DNA of 24,468 bases, taken from assembly GCA_947628395.1 (NCBI GenBank), contig CANQZP010000012.1, forward strand, positions 1-24,468, in the 5' to 3' direction. Below the pieces are notes generated by a model. That model was not told where the DNA came from, ran no database searches, and saw only the letters and a list, made by a program, of their open reading frames with translations. The position numbers and the translations under genes are program-made. Below, piece after piece: positions 1 through 7,295 of this stretch. The stretch's first letter is position 1, and each line of letters opens with the position of its first letter. Source of the stretch: an uncultured Clostridia bacterium. GTDB lineage: Bacteria > Bacillota > Clostridia > TANB77 > CAG-508.

Positions 1-6
1 AAAATT

Positions 7-13
7 ACCTCCT
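7..13 (-). promoter_or_regulatory. Ribosome binding site of a gene beyond the left edge
   Basis: The minus strand reads AGGAGGT followed by AATTTT up to the window edge. This is a consensus Shine-Dalgarno site at the right distance for a start codon just outside the window. It implies another minus-strand gene immediately downstream of the 98-residue gene. Confidence 0.6.
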
Positions 14-86
14 ATATATTTGATTAAGGAAAATTTATCCCTCTACTCTTTGAAAGGAAAAATTTGAGGTTTTGTATAACAAAATT

Positions 87-383
87 TTAAAATTTTTTAT
101 ACTTTTTTAATTTTATGAGAATTTGTTTAATTTCTTTTGAGTCATATTTTTCATTGTACTCTTTAATAAAAAAAAGTTTGTTACTTATCTCATTAACTTT
201 ATATTCAAAAATTGAAAGCTTTACAGGATATGCAATTATATATTCAGTTGGTTCAATAAATTGTAAATTAGTATGTAACAAATTCTTTACTTTTCCATTT
301 TTAGTTGTATAAGTGTAATTTTTAATAAGTTCTAACAATTCGTTATTTAGCTTTAATTCTTGTATTTCTTTAAATTCAAGCAT
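87..383 (-). CDS. Hypothetical protein, 98 aa
   Basis: I do not recognise this small protein. It is Lys-, Glu- and Ile-rich with no signal peptide, membrane segment or Cys motif, so it is probably cytoplasmic. The reading frame is supported by a strong ribosome binding site, AAGGAGGA, about nine bases before the ATG. Its base composition and codon use match the neighbours. It lies between the tRNA-Thr terminator and the ribosome binding site of a gene beyond the left edge, so it may be the first or only gene of a short transcript. A shorter open frame on the opposite strand has no ribosome binding site and is less likely. The function cannot be inferred. Confidence 0.7.
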   Translation of the reverse strand: MLEFKEIQELKLNNELLELIKNYTYTTKNGKVKNLLHTNLQFIEPTEYIIAYPVKLSIFEYKVNEISNKLFFIKEYNEKYDSKEIKQILIKLKKYKKF

Positions 384-459
384 AAAAAATGTCCTCCTTT
401 CGTCTGATTTAAGAGAACATTTTTTATAAAGATTTATTTTTATTTTCTTAAAAAGGAAA

Positions 460-489
460 AACTTACAAAACCTTTACAGTTCGTAAGTT
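460..489 (-). terminator. Rho-independent terminator after tRNA-Thr
   Basis: Read on the minus strand, AACTTAC (489-483) pairs with GTAAGTT (466-460) across a 16-base loop, and the right arm runs into a T-rich tract. It begins 10 bases after the encoded CCA end of the tRNA, so it probably ends the tRNA transcript. Confidence 0.6.
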
Positions 490-498
490 GTCTTAAAT

Positions 499-574
499 TG
501 GAGCCATTAGGCGGAATCGAACCGCCGACCTACAGGTTACGAATCTGTTGCTCTACCAACTGAGCTATAATGGC
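499..574 (-). tRNA. tRNA-Thr, anticodon CGU
   Basis: The minus strand folds into a complete 76-base cloverleaf with an encoded 3' CCA. The acceptor stem GCCATTA/TAATGGC is fully paired. The D arm contains AGTTGGTAGA and the T arm contains GGTTCGAATCC. The anticodon loop reads TTCGTAA, giving anticodon CGU, which decodes ACG threonine codons. The last base pair of the anticodon stem is an A-C mismatch (31-39). The discriminator base is U. No other tRNA is adjacent, so it is a single-gene locus with its own terminator downstream. Confidence 0.95.
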
Positions 575-630
575 ATATTCAAAATTTAACACTTGATTTA
601 AAATTATTTATTTTTTTAATATTACAACTA

Positions 631-656
631 TTTGGCACGGAAGGTTCCGTGCCAAA
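631..656 (-). terminator. Terminator-like hairpin after the endonuclease Q gene
   Basis: A perfect 12-base-pair stem (TTTGGCACGGAA with its complement) and a two-base centre lie just beyond the stop codon at 661. It is far more GC-rich than its surroundings. No clean T tract follows on the minus strand, so it may terminate imperfectly or protect the 3' end. It also separates this transcript from the tRNA. Confidence 0.6.
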
Positions 657-660
657 TATA

Positions 661-1854
661 TTATTTTTCACCTATTTTTCCGTATACTCCTCCACCGCCT
701 TCAATAATTGTCATTTTCCCGTCTCTTGCATTAACAATATTCCTTGCAATTTTTTCTCCAACTACTGCTTCAATATCATCAAACGATAATTTATGTAATA
801 TATTCATCTCAGTATCAAAGGTATTTATCAATTTTTCTATAGTCTTCCCTCCTACACCTGGAATAAATGTAAGAGGTATTTGATATACATATTGTGGTCT
901 ATTTTTAGGACTTAAAGTATCTTTTTTATCTTTTATAATCTCTATTCTATCATAAACTCCCATAGTAATATTTCTACTATCACAAGTATCACATTTAGTT
1001 ACAGGAGCATCTCCCGGAATATTTTTATTACAAACTTCACAATAAGTTCTATGATACTTTCCAAGTTTAGGATCTAATCCATAATTAGCAACAATCTTTC
1101 TTCCATCTTCATTTTTAAGAGCCATAACAAATTCTTTAAAACTAATATCATTTAATTTAATTTTATTATATTCTCTAGCAATTCTAGGAAGAGAATGAGC
1201 ATCAGAATTCGTTAAAAAAGTTTTATTTTCAAGTTCTGAAATTTTATCTGCTAAAAAAGTATCAGAACTTAATCCTAGCTCAATTGCAATAATATCTTTA
1301 TATTTCTCTTTAAAAATTCTCTCTAATCTTTTAGTACAATTACCATAGAAACTCTTATGAGGTGTAAATGCGTGTGCAGGTACTAATATTCCATTATATT
1401 TTTTAACAATATCAATAAGCTGATATGCAGATATATCAGCTCTTTGAGAACTAAGAGTTATATTCTTTATATGTTTTTCCATTTCTTTTGAAAAAGCTTT
1501 AATATCAGAAAGTTTTGGAAAATAACATAAATTATGAGCACTTCCTGTTTTCCCATCTTCATTTATCTCAGATGTCTCAATTTCACTACCTAGAATAATA
1601 CATAAACTATCTTTATATATTATTCCTCCATCTTCTATTTCATACGCTTCACCTGAACTTAAAAATTTTTCTATATCTTCAATAACATATGGTGATGCAC
1701 AATCTATAATTCCTGCAATATTAATTCCTTTTCTCTGAACACATTCCTTTGCAATATTAGCAAAATTCAAACTTTTAGCAGCAGTTATTTTAATAGGTTT
1801 ATTACTTTCACTTCTCCCAATGTGTATGTGCATATCAGCAAAAACTTCGTACAT
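661..1854 (-). CDS. Endonuclease Q / YqxK-like PHP-domain protein
   Basis: This 397-residue protein matches the bacterial YqxK/endonuclease Q family, PHP-fold metal-dependent proteins related to archaeal EndoQ, which nicks DNA beside deaminated bases. The N-terminal PHP domain shows the metal-binding D-M-H-I-H motif (residues 7-11), H107, an A-H-A-F motif around H161 and S-D-A-H at 217-220. A four-cysteine zinc site follows (C272, C275, C288, C291). A helix-hairpin-helix segment with the core IPGVGGKTIEKL lies near 331-342, and the tail is glycine-rich as in YqxK. The ATG follows an AAAGGAGA site. It lies 22 bases after the upstream unknown gene and was probably co-transcribed with it. A role in DNA repair is inferred from the family. 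Substrate preference in bacterial members is less certain than in archaea. Confidence 0.85.
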   Translation of the reverse strand: MYEVFADMHIHIGRSESNKPIKITAAKSLNFANIAKECVQRKGINIAGIIDCASPYVIEDIEKFLSSGEAYEIEDGGIIYKDSLCIILGSEIETSEINEDGKTGSAHNLCYFPKLSDIKAFSKEMEKHIKNITLSSQRADISAYQLIDIVKKYNGILVPAHAFTPHKSFYGNCTKRLERIFKEKYKDIIAIELGLSSDTFLADKISELENKTFLTNSDAHSLPRIAREYNKIKLNDISFKEFVMALKNEDGRKIVANYGLDPKLGKYHRTYCEVCNKNIPGDAPVTKCDTCDSRNITMGVYDRIEIIKDKKDTLSPKNRPQYVYQIPLTFIPGVGGKTIEKLINTFDTEMNILHKLSFDDIEAVVGEKIARNIVNARDGKMTIIEGGGGVYGKIGEK

Positions 1855-1876
1855 TTTATTCTCCTTTAATTGCTTC

Positions 1877-2659
1877 TTAATCTATATCATCTTCTGTAAA
1901 TCCAGGTAATAAAGGTGCTTCTTCTAGTAATTTTAATTTTGCTCTTGCCTTTCTTAGTTCATCAATTAAATTGCCACCCATTCTAAGTTCAGCTTCTTTT
2001 TTAGCAAAATTCTCCTCATTTCTCTCAAAAGTATTATATAACTCTCTAACAGCACCTGATATATCATCTCTTTTTAAACAATTCATATCTTTTTGAAAAC
2101 GCGTAAGTAGTCCAAGTTGTAAAACCTCCATATCTTCCATTATATCGACAAATTCTTCAAATAGCCCTAAATACTGATTATTCACTTTTGCTAAATTTTT
2201 GTTTTTCAATAAATCCATAGCTTCTTCTACCGAATAAGCTAATCTATCTGAACGATGCAATAACATAGCACCAAACTGATCTACAATTTCTAGTAAATCG
2301 CTTTCATTTTCTCTATTGTCTATTTTATATTGTCTATCATGACCTATACAAATATTACAAAATCTTTCTGAAAATCCTAAATTTTTCAAATAATTTCTAT
2401 AACATTCGTCCATTTTTCTAGTCTTATTAATTTGTTCTGGAGATTCAACTTTTAAACAATCATACATTAAACTAGCAGTCAATACTAAATTTCTATCAAC
2501 ATCAATTTTCATAACACTCATGAATTCTCTTAAAATTTCCGTTTTCATAATAACAGAAACATTGAAAAAAACTTTATTTTTTTTCTTCAAGAAAATCATT
2601 GCGTCTATTTTTTTTATGAAATCTTTTTCACTTAGAATATATTCTGCAAAAGTTGACAT
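1877..2659 (-). CDS. Hypothetical cytoplasmic protein, about 260 aa
   Basis: I do not recognise this family. The start is placed at the ATG at 2659 (MSTF) because a GGAGGA site lies five bases upstream. An in-frame ATG 12 bases earlier would overlap that site. The protein is mostly helical, with no signal peptide or membrane segment and an acidic tail (FTEDDID). Weak hints of an HD-hydrolase-like helical core are a L-T-A-S-L-M-Y-D segment and an I-G-H-D-R-Q segment. The classical HD pair is not present, so I do not claim the fold. Residues around 200-245 look coiled-coil-like. It is the first gene of a two-gene unit with the endonuclease Q homologue and has a good promoter, so a linked nucleic-acid role is possible but unproven. 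Confidence 0.75.
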   Translation of the reverse strand: MSTFAEYILSEKDFIKKIDAMIFLKKKNKVFFNVSVIMKTEILREFMSVMKIDVDRNLVLTASLMYDCLKVESPEQINKTRKMDECYRNYLKNLGFSERFCNICIGHDRQYKIDNRENESDLLEIVDQFGAMLLHRSDRLAYSVEEAMDLLKNKNLAKVNNQYLGLFEEFVDIMEDMEVLQLGLLTRFQKDMNCLKRDDISGAVRELYNTFERNEENFAKKEAELRMGGNLIDELRKARAKLKLLEEAPLLPGFTEDDID

Positions 2660-2688
2660 ATTTTCCTCCAAAATAATTATTATTATAA

Positions 2689-2717
2689 ATTATATTTTAT
2701 ATTAAAAATTTTTTCAA
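2689..2717 (-). promoter_or_regulatory. Promoter of the unknown gene / endonuclease Q unit
   Basis: The minus strand reads TTGAAA (2717-2712), a 17-base spacer and TATAAT (2694-2689). This is near-consensus for the main vegetative sigma factor and sits 30 bases upstream of the start at 2659. Confidence 0.7.
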
Positions 2718-2720
2718 CAT

Positions 2721-2739
2721 TTGTAACAAAATTGTAACA
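2721..2739 (-). repeat. Paired 8-base direct repeat upstream of the -35 box
   Basis: TTGTAACA occurs twice (2721-2728 and 2732-2739) with 11-base spacing, one helical turn. It lies immediately upstream of the -35 element at 2712-2717. The position suits an activator or repressor site, but AT-rich sequence produces such repeats by chance. Confidence 0.35.
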
Positions 2740-2740
2740 C

Positions 2741-2772
2741 AAAAAGGATACCCTTTTTAGGATACCCTTTTT
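2741..2772 (-). terminator. Terminator of the LPSAG protein gene
   Basis: On the minus strand two copies of AGGGTATCCT pair with each other, because GGGTATCC is almost self-complementary. This gives a stem of about 14 pairs (two G-T wobbles) with an AAAA loop and a TTTTT end. It lies 19 bases past the stop at 2792. Confidence 0.75.
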
Positions 2773-2791
2773 ATAATTTTATATTATACAT

Positions 2792-3220
2792 TTATATATT
2801 ATATTCTTTTATTTTCTTATATGTATAAATAGCTGAAATAATAGTTGCAATTGTTAAAAAAGCTATAACTGCATTTGAATTAATACCTGCTGATGGTAAA
2901 TCTTGATTTGTTGAAGAATCCTTAGTAGTATTAGTAGTAGGTAAATTAGTTGAAACATTAGTATTACTATTACTATTAGAATTACCATTAACGTTTGTAT
3001 TACTAGAATCATTAACATTAGAATTTGAACTAGTATTAATTGTTCCTATAGAACCATTTCCAGATGAATTACTAGATATTGTTCCTATATTTCCTGATGA
3101 ATTACTAGATATTGTTTGAATTTGTTGAGTATCATCAGCAAAAACATTACTTGATACACATATAATTAACATTATCATCAACAACAAAGTTATTATTTTT
3201 AAACTATTTACCTTTTTCAT
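2792..3220 (-). CDS. Small secreted Ser/Asn-rich protein with sortase-like LPSAG tail
   Basis: This 142-residue protein has a typical signal peptide (positive start, hydrophobic residues 9-22, probable cleavage after V-F-A at 28). About 75 residues of low-complexity Ser/Asn/Thr/Gly follow. The C-terminus has a cell-wall sorting arrangement: LPSAG at 108-112, a hydrophobic helix at about 115-133 and a basic tail (Y-K-K-I-K). The motif differs from canonical LPxTG in having Ala for Thr. I infer a short cell-wall-anchored surface peptide or spacer. A membrane-tethered protein is the alternative. A class B sortase is encoded about 19 kb away (22431-23240), but a match between enzyme and substrate is not shown. 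The central region contains the repeated unit ISSNSSGN. The gene has a strong extended -10 promoter, an AAAGGAGA ribosome binding site and its own terminator. Confidence 0.75.
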   Translation of the reverse strand: MKKVNSLKIITLLLMIMLIICVSSNVFADDTQQIQTISSNSSGNIGTISSNSSGNGSIGTINTSSNSNVNDSSNTNVNGNSNSNSNTNVSTNLPTTNTTKDSSTNQDLPSAGINSNAVIAFLTIATIISAIYTYKKIKEYNI

Positions 3221-3260
3221 ATTCTTCTCCTTTTATATGATAACAATACATTATAATTAT

Positions 3261-3288
3261 ATTATAGCATATAAAAAATATTTTTCAA
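3261..3288 (-). promoter_or_regulatory. Extended -10 promoter of the LPSAG protein gene
   Basis: The minus strand shows TTGAAA (3288-3283), a 16-base spacer and TGCTATAAT with the -10 at 3266-3261. It lies about 40 bases upstream of the ATG at 3220 and is one of the best promoters in the window. Confidence 0.75.
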
Positions 3289-3379
3289 GTTTTTTTTACA
3301 TTTTTTTTTATTTTTTATCATTTTTTTGGTTAAACTATATATAATTAATTTAATTTAAAATATTAAGAAAGGAAAATTT

Positions 3380-3664
3380 ATGATAACACCTAACTTAAAC
3401 TTATTTAGTAATAGCCCAAATGATATAAATTTATTTTTAAGTAAATTTTATTCAGATAAAATAATAAAATATCAAAATGAAAATTGTAGACTAAATTTTA
3501 ATAATCCTATAGAACTTGTCTCTATTCTTTCATCAATTATAGATAATAATGATAAATATAATATTACTCCATGGATAAATTTAGATGAAAATACTTATAT
3601 AAAAGTTACTGAGGATAACTTAAATGAAATAATAAAATATTTATATGAAAGATACCCTTATTAA
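3380..3664 (+). CDS. Hypothetical protein, 94 aa, lone plus-strand gene
   Basis: This is the only convincing plus-strand gene here. I do not recognise it. It is a small acidic, Asn- and Ile-rich protein without a signal peptide or membrane helix, and with aromatic residues near the end (KYLYERYPY). The ATG follows a GAAAGGA ribosome binding site about seven bases upstream. It is divergent from the LPSAG gene across about 160 bases of extremely AT-rich DNA. It converges on the zinc-ribbon gene with only 12 bases between stop codons. A TATAAT-like hexamer lies near 3341-3346 with no clear -35 box. The frame is supported by codon use and the ribosome binding site. The function is unknown. Confidence 0.75.
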   Translation: MITPNLNLFSNSPNDINLFLSKFYSDKIIKYQNENCRLNFNNPIELVSILSSIIDNNDKYNITPWINLDENTYIKVTEDNLNEIIKYLYERYPY

Positions 3665-3676
3665 TCTTATCTATTA

Positions 3677-4243
3677 TTAATCTTGATTATTCTCATTATT
3701 ATTTTCTTCAGAAGATTGTTCATCAGATTTTACATCTTCTGTAGTCGTTTCTTCAACTTTTTCTTCTTCTATTTTTTGCTGAGCACCACAAAGTGGACAG
3801 AAAGATACCTTTTCATCTATAATTTCATTACATCCTGCACATCTCTTTTTTCCTTTAGGTAAAAATTCTGGTTTTTGCTCTATTTTTTCTTGTTCTTTTC
3901 CACATTGAGGGCAAAAAGTTGCTTCAAGATCAATCTCTGCAGAACAATTTGAACAAATCTTTTTATTATTTAAAACTAAAATTTCTTTTTTCATATCAGC
4001 ATTTGAAGCAATTAAAGAATCTATATAATTCTTTTTTTCATGAAGATATTCATTTATATCATTTATATTATCTACAGATTCATAAACTTTTTTTCCAATT
4101 TCATTATATGTGTTTTGAATTGTAACTTCATTATTAGAAATATCTTTTTTTAATTTGTTTTCCCTTTCAATCTTTCCTGTAGTGGCTACGAAACTATTTT
4201 TAGTTTCATTCATTTTTTTACTAATATCATCGAAAAATCCCAT
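3677..4243 (-). CDS. Double zinc-ribbon protein with N-terminal coiled coil
   Basis: This 188-residue protein has an N-terminal helical, probably coiled-coil part (about residues 5-90), resembling small bacterial zinc-ribbon proteins of unknown role. Two four-cysteine zinc ribbons follow: C97/C100 with C111/C114, and C135/C138 with C149/C152. The last 35 residues are Glu- and Asn-rich and probably disordered. There is no signal peptide, so it should be cytoplasmic. An AGGAGG site seven bases before the ATG fixes the start. It is 18 bases downstream of gpsA and is probably the last gene of the der-plsY-gpsA transcript. Zinc ribbons of this kind usually mediate protein or nucleic-acid contacts. 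No specific function is claimed. Confidence 0.85.
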   Translation of the reverse strand: MGFFDDISKKMNETKNSFVATTGKIERENKLKKDISNNEVTIQNTYNEIGKKVYESVDNINDINEYLHEKKNYIDSLIASNADMKKEILVLNNKKICSNCSAEIDLEATFCPQCGKEQEKIEQKPEFLPKGKKRCAGCNEIIDEKVSFCPLCGAQQKIEEEKVEETTTEDVKSDEQSSEENNNENNQD

Positions 4244-4261
4244 ATTACAACCTCCTAAAAT

Positions 4262-5245
4262 TTATTCTTCTTTTAAATTTCTTCTCATTAATAAAGTAAC
4301 AGCCTCTTTTGCGCTAAGTCCATTATATAAAACATTGTATACCGAATCAATAATTGGTACTTCTATATTATACACCTTTGATAATTTATATGCAACCTCT
4401 ATATTATCAATACTTTCTATAGTCATTCCAACTTTTTCTCTTGTCTCTTCTATTGTATTTCCTTTTCCTATTAGTATTCCTGCTTTTCTATTTCTACTAT
4501 GTTCACTTCCACAAGTTACTATTAAATCTCCAAGACCTGTTAAGCCATAAAAAGTATCTTTCTTTCCTCCCATTGCTACTCCTAATCTAGAAATTTCAAC
4601 TAAACCTCTAGTAAGTAGTGCTGCAAAAGTATTATCTCCCAAATCTAATCCTTTAATAACACCTGCACAAAAAGCAATAATATTTTTTAAAGCTCCACCA
4701 AGTTCAACACCTTTTACATCTGTTGAAGTATATATTCTCATAGTATCACTTTTAAAAATACTTGCTACTAAATTATTTAATTCTTCTGACTCAGATGCAA
4801 CTACTAGTGCAGTAGGCATATCCACTGATACCTCCTCTGCATGACTTGGTCCAGAAAGCACACCCAATTTAACATTAGGAATCTCTTCTTTTAAAACTTC
4901 ATCTAAAGTCTTTAACGTTTCAGATTCAAATCCTTTTGAACAAATAATAATAGGTTGATCAGTAACATATTTTTTATATTCTTTTACAGTATTCCTAAAA
5001 AATTTAGAAGGAGTTACATGAAATAATATATCTGAATCATTAATTACTTCTCTAAAATCAGTATAACATTTAACTTCTTCTGGAATTTTCGCATCTTTCA
5101 AAAATTTACATTTCTTTTCTTCGTTAATTAAACGACATTCTTCCTCATCAAATGACCATATTTTTACTTTATTTCCATTATTCGACAAATATATTGCAAG
5201 GGCACTTCCCCAACTACCACTTCCTATAATGCCAATTTTTTTCAT
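4262..5245 (-). CDS. gpsA: NAD(P)H-dependent glycerol-3-phosphate dehydrogenase
   Basis: GpsA reduces dihydroxyacetone phosphate to sn-glycerol-3-phosphate, the backbone for phospholipid synthesis. At 327 residues it has the usual family length. The N-terminal Rossmann motif is GSGSWGSALA (8-17). The conserved substrate region ELGGALKNIIAFCAG carries the catalytic lysine, followed by GDNTFAALLTRGL and the GLTGLGDLIVTC segment. The ATG is preceded by AAAGGAGA. It starts 11 bases after plsY, the acyltransferase that uses its product, so the two steps are encoded in one transcript. The protein appears intact and cytoplasmic. Confidence 0.97.
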   Translation of the reverse strand: MKKIGIIGSGSWGSALAIYLSNNGNKVKIWSFDEEECRLINEEKKCKFLKDAKIPEEVKCYTDFREVINDSDILFHVTPSKFFRNTVKEYKKYVTDQPIIICSKGFESETLKTLDEVLKEEIPNVKLGVLSGPSHAEEVSVDMPTALVVASESEELNNLVASIFKSDTMRIYTSTDVKGVELGGALKNIIAFCAGVIKGLDLGDNTFAALLTRGLVEISRLGVAMGGKKDTFYGLTGLGDLIVTCGSEHSRNRKAGILIGKGNTIEETREKVGMTIESIDNIEVAYKLSKVYNIEVPIIDSVYNVLYNGLSAKEAVTLLMRRNLKEE

Positions 5246-5256
5246 AAATATCTCCT

Positions 5257-5871
5257 TTATTTTAAACTATTTTCTTTGCCTTTCATAAGTCTTGAAATAT
5301 TACTTCTATGATTAAAACAAACAATTAAAGCAAGAATAATTCCAAATATCTTATAATCTCCTGGTTCTATATAATTTTCAGAAATAAAAAGTGTTAATAC
5401 AGGAAACAAAATTGCTGCAGCAATTGAACCTATAGAAACAATTCTTGTTAACACCATAAGTATTAAAGCAAAAACTAAGCATATTAAAGCAATTTGCCAG
5501 TTAATAACAAACAAAACACCTAAACTTGTAGCAACACCTTTCCCACCTCTAAATCCAAAGAAAATCGGAAATGTATGTCCTATTACTACAAAAATAGCAG
5601 CAATTTGAACCAATATTTCAATATGTTCAAAATCACTAATATCTCCAATAAATTTCGCAATATAAATTGCTACAACTCCTTTTAATATATCACAAATTAA
5701 AGTTAAAAGAGCAACTCCCTTTCCAGCGGTCCTAAGTACATTAGTACTTCCAGCATTCTTACTTCCTTTGTCTCTTACATCAAATCCAGCAAATTTCTTA
5801 GTAAAAATAACAGAAAAACTTATACTACCAATTAAATATGCTATAATTCCAACAAAAACTTCAATAGCCAT
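5257..5871 (-). CDS. plsY: Glycerol-3-phosphate acyltransferase PlsY
   Basis: PlsY is the membrane acyltransferase that transfers the acyl group from acyl-phosphate to glycerol-3-phosphate, giving lysophosphatidic acid. The 204-residue sequence has about five hydrophobic helices. The conserved loops are present: GSISFSVIFTK near the N-terminus, GSKNAGSTNVLRT in the middle (residues 36-48) and FRGGKGVATSLG further on. The start overlaps the context of the der stop: one base separates the der TAA from the ATG, and the ribosome binding site GGAGAGGAG lies inside the der 3' end, indicating translational coupling. Downstream is gpsA, its substrate supplier. Confidence 0.97.
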   Translation of the reverse strand: MAIEVFVGIIAYLIGSISFSVIFTKKFAGFDVRDKGSKNAGSTNVLRTAGKGVALLTLICDILKGVVAIYIAKFIGDISDFEHIEILVQIAAIFVVIGHTFPIFFGFRGGKGVATSLGVLFVINWQIALICLVFALILMVLTRIVSIGSIAAAILFPVLTLFISENYIEPGDYKIFGIILALIVCFNHRSNISRLMKGKENSLK

Positions 5872-5872
5872 A

Positions 5873-7198
5873 TTATATCTCCTCTCCTTTTTCTCTTACA
5901 ATAATTCTAACCGGTGTACCTTCTAATCCGAAATTATTTCTCAAGCAGTTTACTAAGTATCTTTGATAAGAAAAATGAAATAACTCTTTATTATTAACAA
6001 ATATAACAAAAGTTGGTGGTTTAGTAGTAGCTTGCGTACCATAATATATCTTTAATCTTCTACCTTTATCTGTAGGTGGCTGAACAACAGCAATTGCCTC
6101 ATTTATTACTTCATTTAAAACAGCTGTTGAAACTCTTAAAGAATTTTGACTTGCTACATTATTAATCATTTCAAACAGTTTATTAACTCTCTGTCCAGTT
6201 TTAGCAGAAATGAAAATAATAGGAGCATAACTTGCAAAACTTAATTTTTCATATACATCTTTTTTATATTTTTCTAATGTTCCATTATCTTTTTCAATCT
6301 CATCCCATTTATTAACTGCAATAATAATACCTTTACCCGCTTCATGAGCCTCACCTATAACTTTTGAATCCTGTTCAGTAACACCTTCATTTGCATCAAT
6401 CATCATAATACATACATCAGCTCTTTCAATAGCAAATTTACTTCGCATAACACTATATTTCTCAATATTTTCATTAACTTTACTTTTCCTACGAATACCT
6501 GCAGTATCAATAAAAACATATTTTCCAAACTCATTTTCAAATTGTGAATCAACAGCATCTCTAGTAGTTCCAGCAATATTGCTAACAATAACTCTTTCTT
6601 CACCTAAAATTTTATTAATCAAAGAAGATTTTCCTACATTAGGTTTTCCAATTACTGCAACTTTTATAATTTCAGAATCCTCTTTGTTTTCTAAATCTTC
6701 AGGAAATTCATTATAAATTGCATCTAATATATCACCTATTCCAATAGCATTAGTAGCTGAAATAGGATAAGGAGTTCCAAGTCCTAAATTATAAAATTCA
6801 TATAATTCTGCAGGTGGCTCACCAAAATTATCTGCTTTATTACAAACTAAAATTATTGGCTTCCTAGACTTTTTAAGCATAATCGCAATTTCTTCATCTG
6901 CAGCCGTTACACCTTGTTTTATATCTGTCAAAAAAACAATTACATCAGCAAGCTCTATCGCAATATTAGCTTGAGTTCTCATCTGAGATAAAATTATATC
7001 TTCTGATTCAGGCTCTATTCCGCCAGTATCAATTAAAGTAAAATCTACACCTCTCCAATTAGCATCAGCATAAACACGATCTCTAGTAACTCCTGGTGTA
7101 TCTTCTACAATAGAAATTCTTTGGCCTACTATATAATTAAAAAAAGTCGACTTACCAACATTAGGTCTTCCAACAATAGCAACAACAGGCTTAGGCAT
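5873..7198 (-). CDS. der: Ribosome biogenesis GTPase Der (EngA)
   Basis: Der is an essential tandem-GTPase needed for 50S ribosomal subunit maturation. Two G domains are visible, each with its own P-loop (GRPNVGKST near the start and GKPNVGKSS around residue 185), Asp-x-x-Gly switches (DTGG and DTAG) and guanine-specificity motifs (NKAD and NKWD). A C-terminal KH-like domain follows (RLKIYYGTQ... region). I start at the ATG at 7198 (MPKPVVAIVG), giving 441 residues, because the family begins this way and GAGGTG lies six bases upstream. The GTG at 7207 would lie inside that site. It is the first gene of the der-plsY-gpsA-zinc-ribbon operon. Confidence 0.97.
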   Translation of the reverse strand: MPKPVVAIVGRPNVGKSTFFNYIVGQRISIVEDTPGVTRDRVYADANWRGVDFTLIDTGGIEPESEDIILSQMRTQANIAIELADVIVFLTDIKQGVTAADEEIAIMLKKSRKPIILVCNKADNFGEPPAELYEFYNLGLGTPYPISATNAIGIGDILDAIYNEFPEDLENKEDSEIIKVAVIGKPNVGKSSLINKILGEERVIVSNIAGTTRDAVDSQFENEFGKYVFIDTAGIRRKSKVNENIEKYSVMRSKFAIERADVCIMMIDANEGVTEQDSKVIGEAHEAGKGIIIAVNKWDEIEKDNGTLEKYKKDVYEKLSFASYAPIIFISAKTGQRVNKLFEMINNVASQNSLRVSTAVLNEVINEAIAVVQPPTDKGRRLKIYYGTQATTKPPTFVIFVNNKELFHFSYQRYLVNCLRNNFGLEGTPVRIIVREKGEEI

Positions 7199-7223
7199 TA
7201 TTCTCACCTCTTTTCCTTCAAAT

Positions 7224-7252
7224 ATTTTATACTATTTAATACTAAATATCAA
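7224..7252 (-). promoter_or_regulatory. Promoter of the der operon
   Basis: The minus strand has TTGATA (7252-7247), a 17-base spacer and TAAAAT (7229-7224), 26 bases upstream of the der start codon. An overlapping TATAAA offers an alternative -10 with a shorter spacer. Confidence 0.5.
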
Positions 7253-7295
7253 GTAAATAAAATTAAAAAATTGTATAGATAATATATTTTTTTTA

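Noticed and set aside
632..883. Open frame on the plus strand opposite the endonuclease Q gene
   Set aside because: It lies antisense to a well-supported gene, has no convincing ribosome binding site and its protein resembles no family.
3040..3120. Repeated DNA units that might suggest a small CRISPR or tandem repeat array
   Set aside because: They encode the repeated ISSNSSGN unit of a low-complexity protein. Spacing and sequence follow the reading frame, with no unique spacers.
4155..4550. Plus-strand open frame opposite the start of the zinc-ribbon gene and the end of gpsA
   Set aside because: It is antisense to two strong genes. There is no ribosome binding site and the composition is a mirror of the coding strand.
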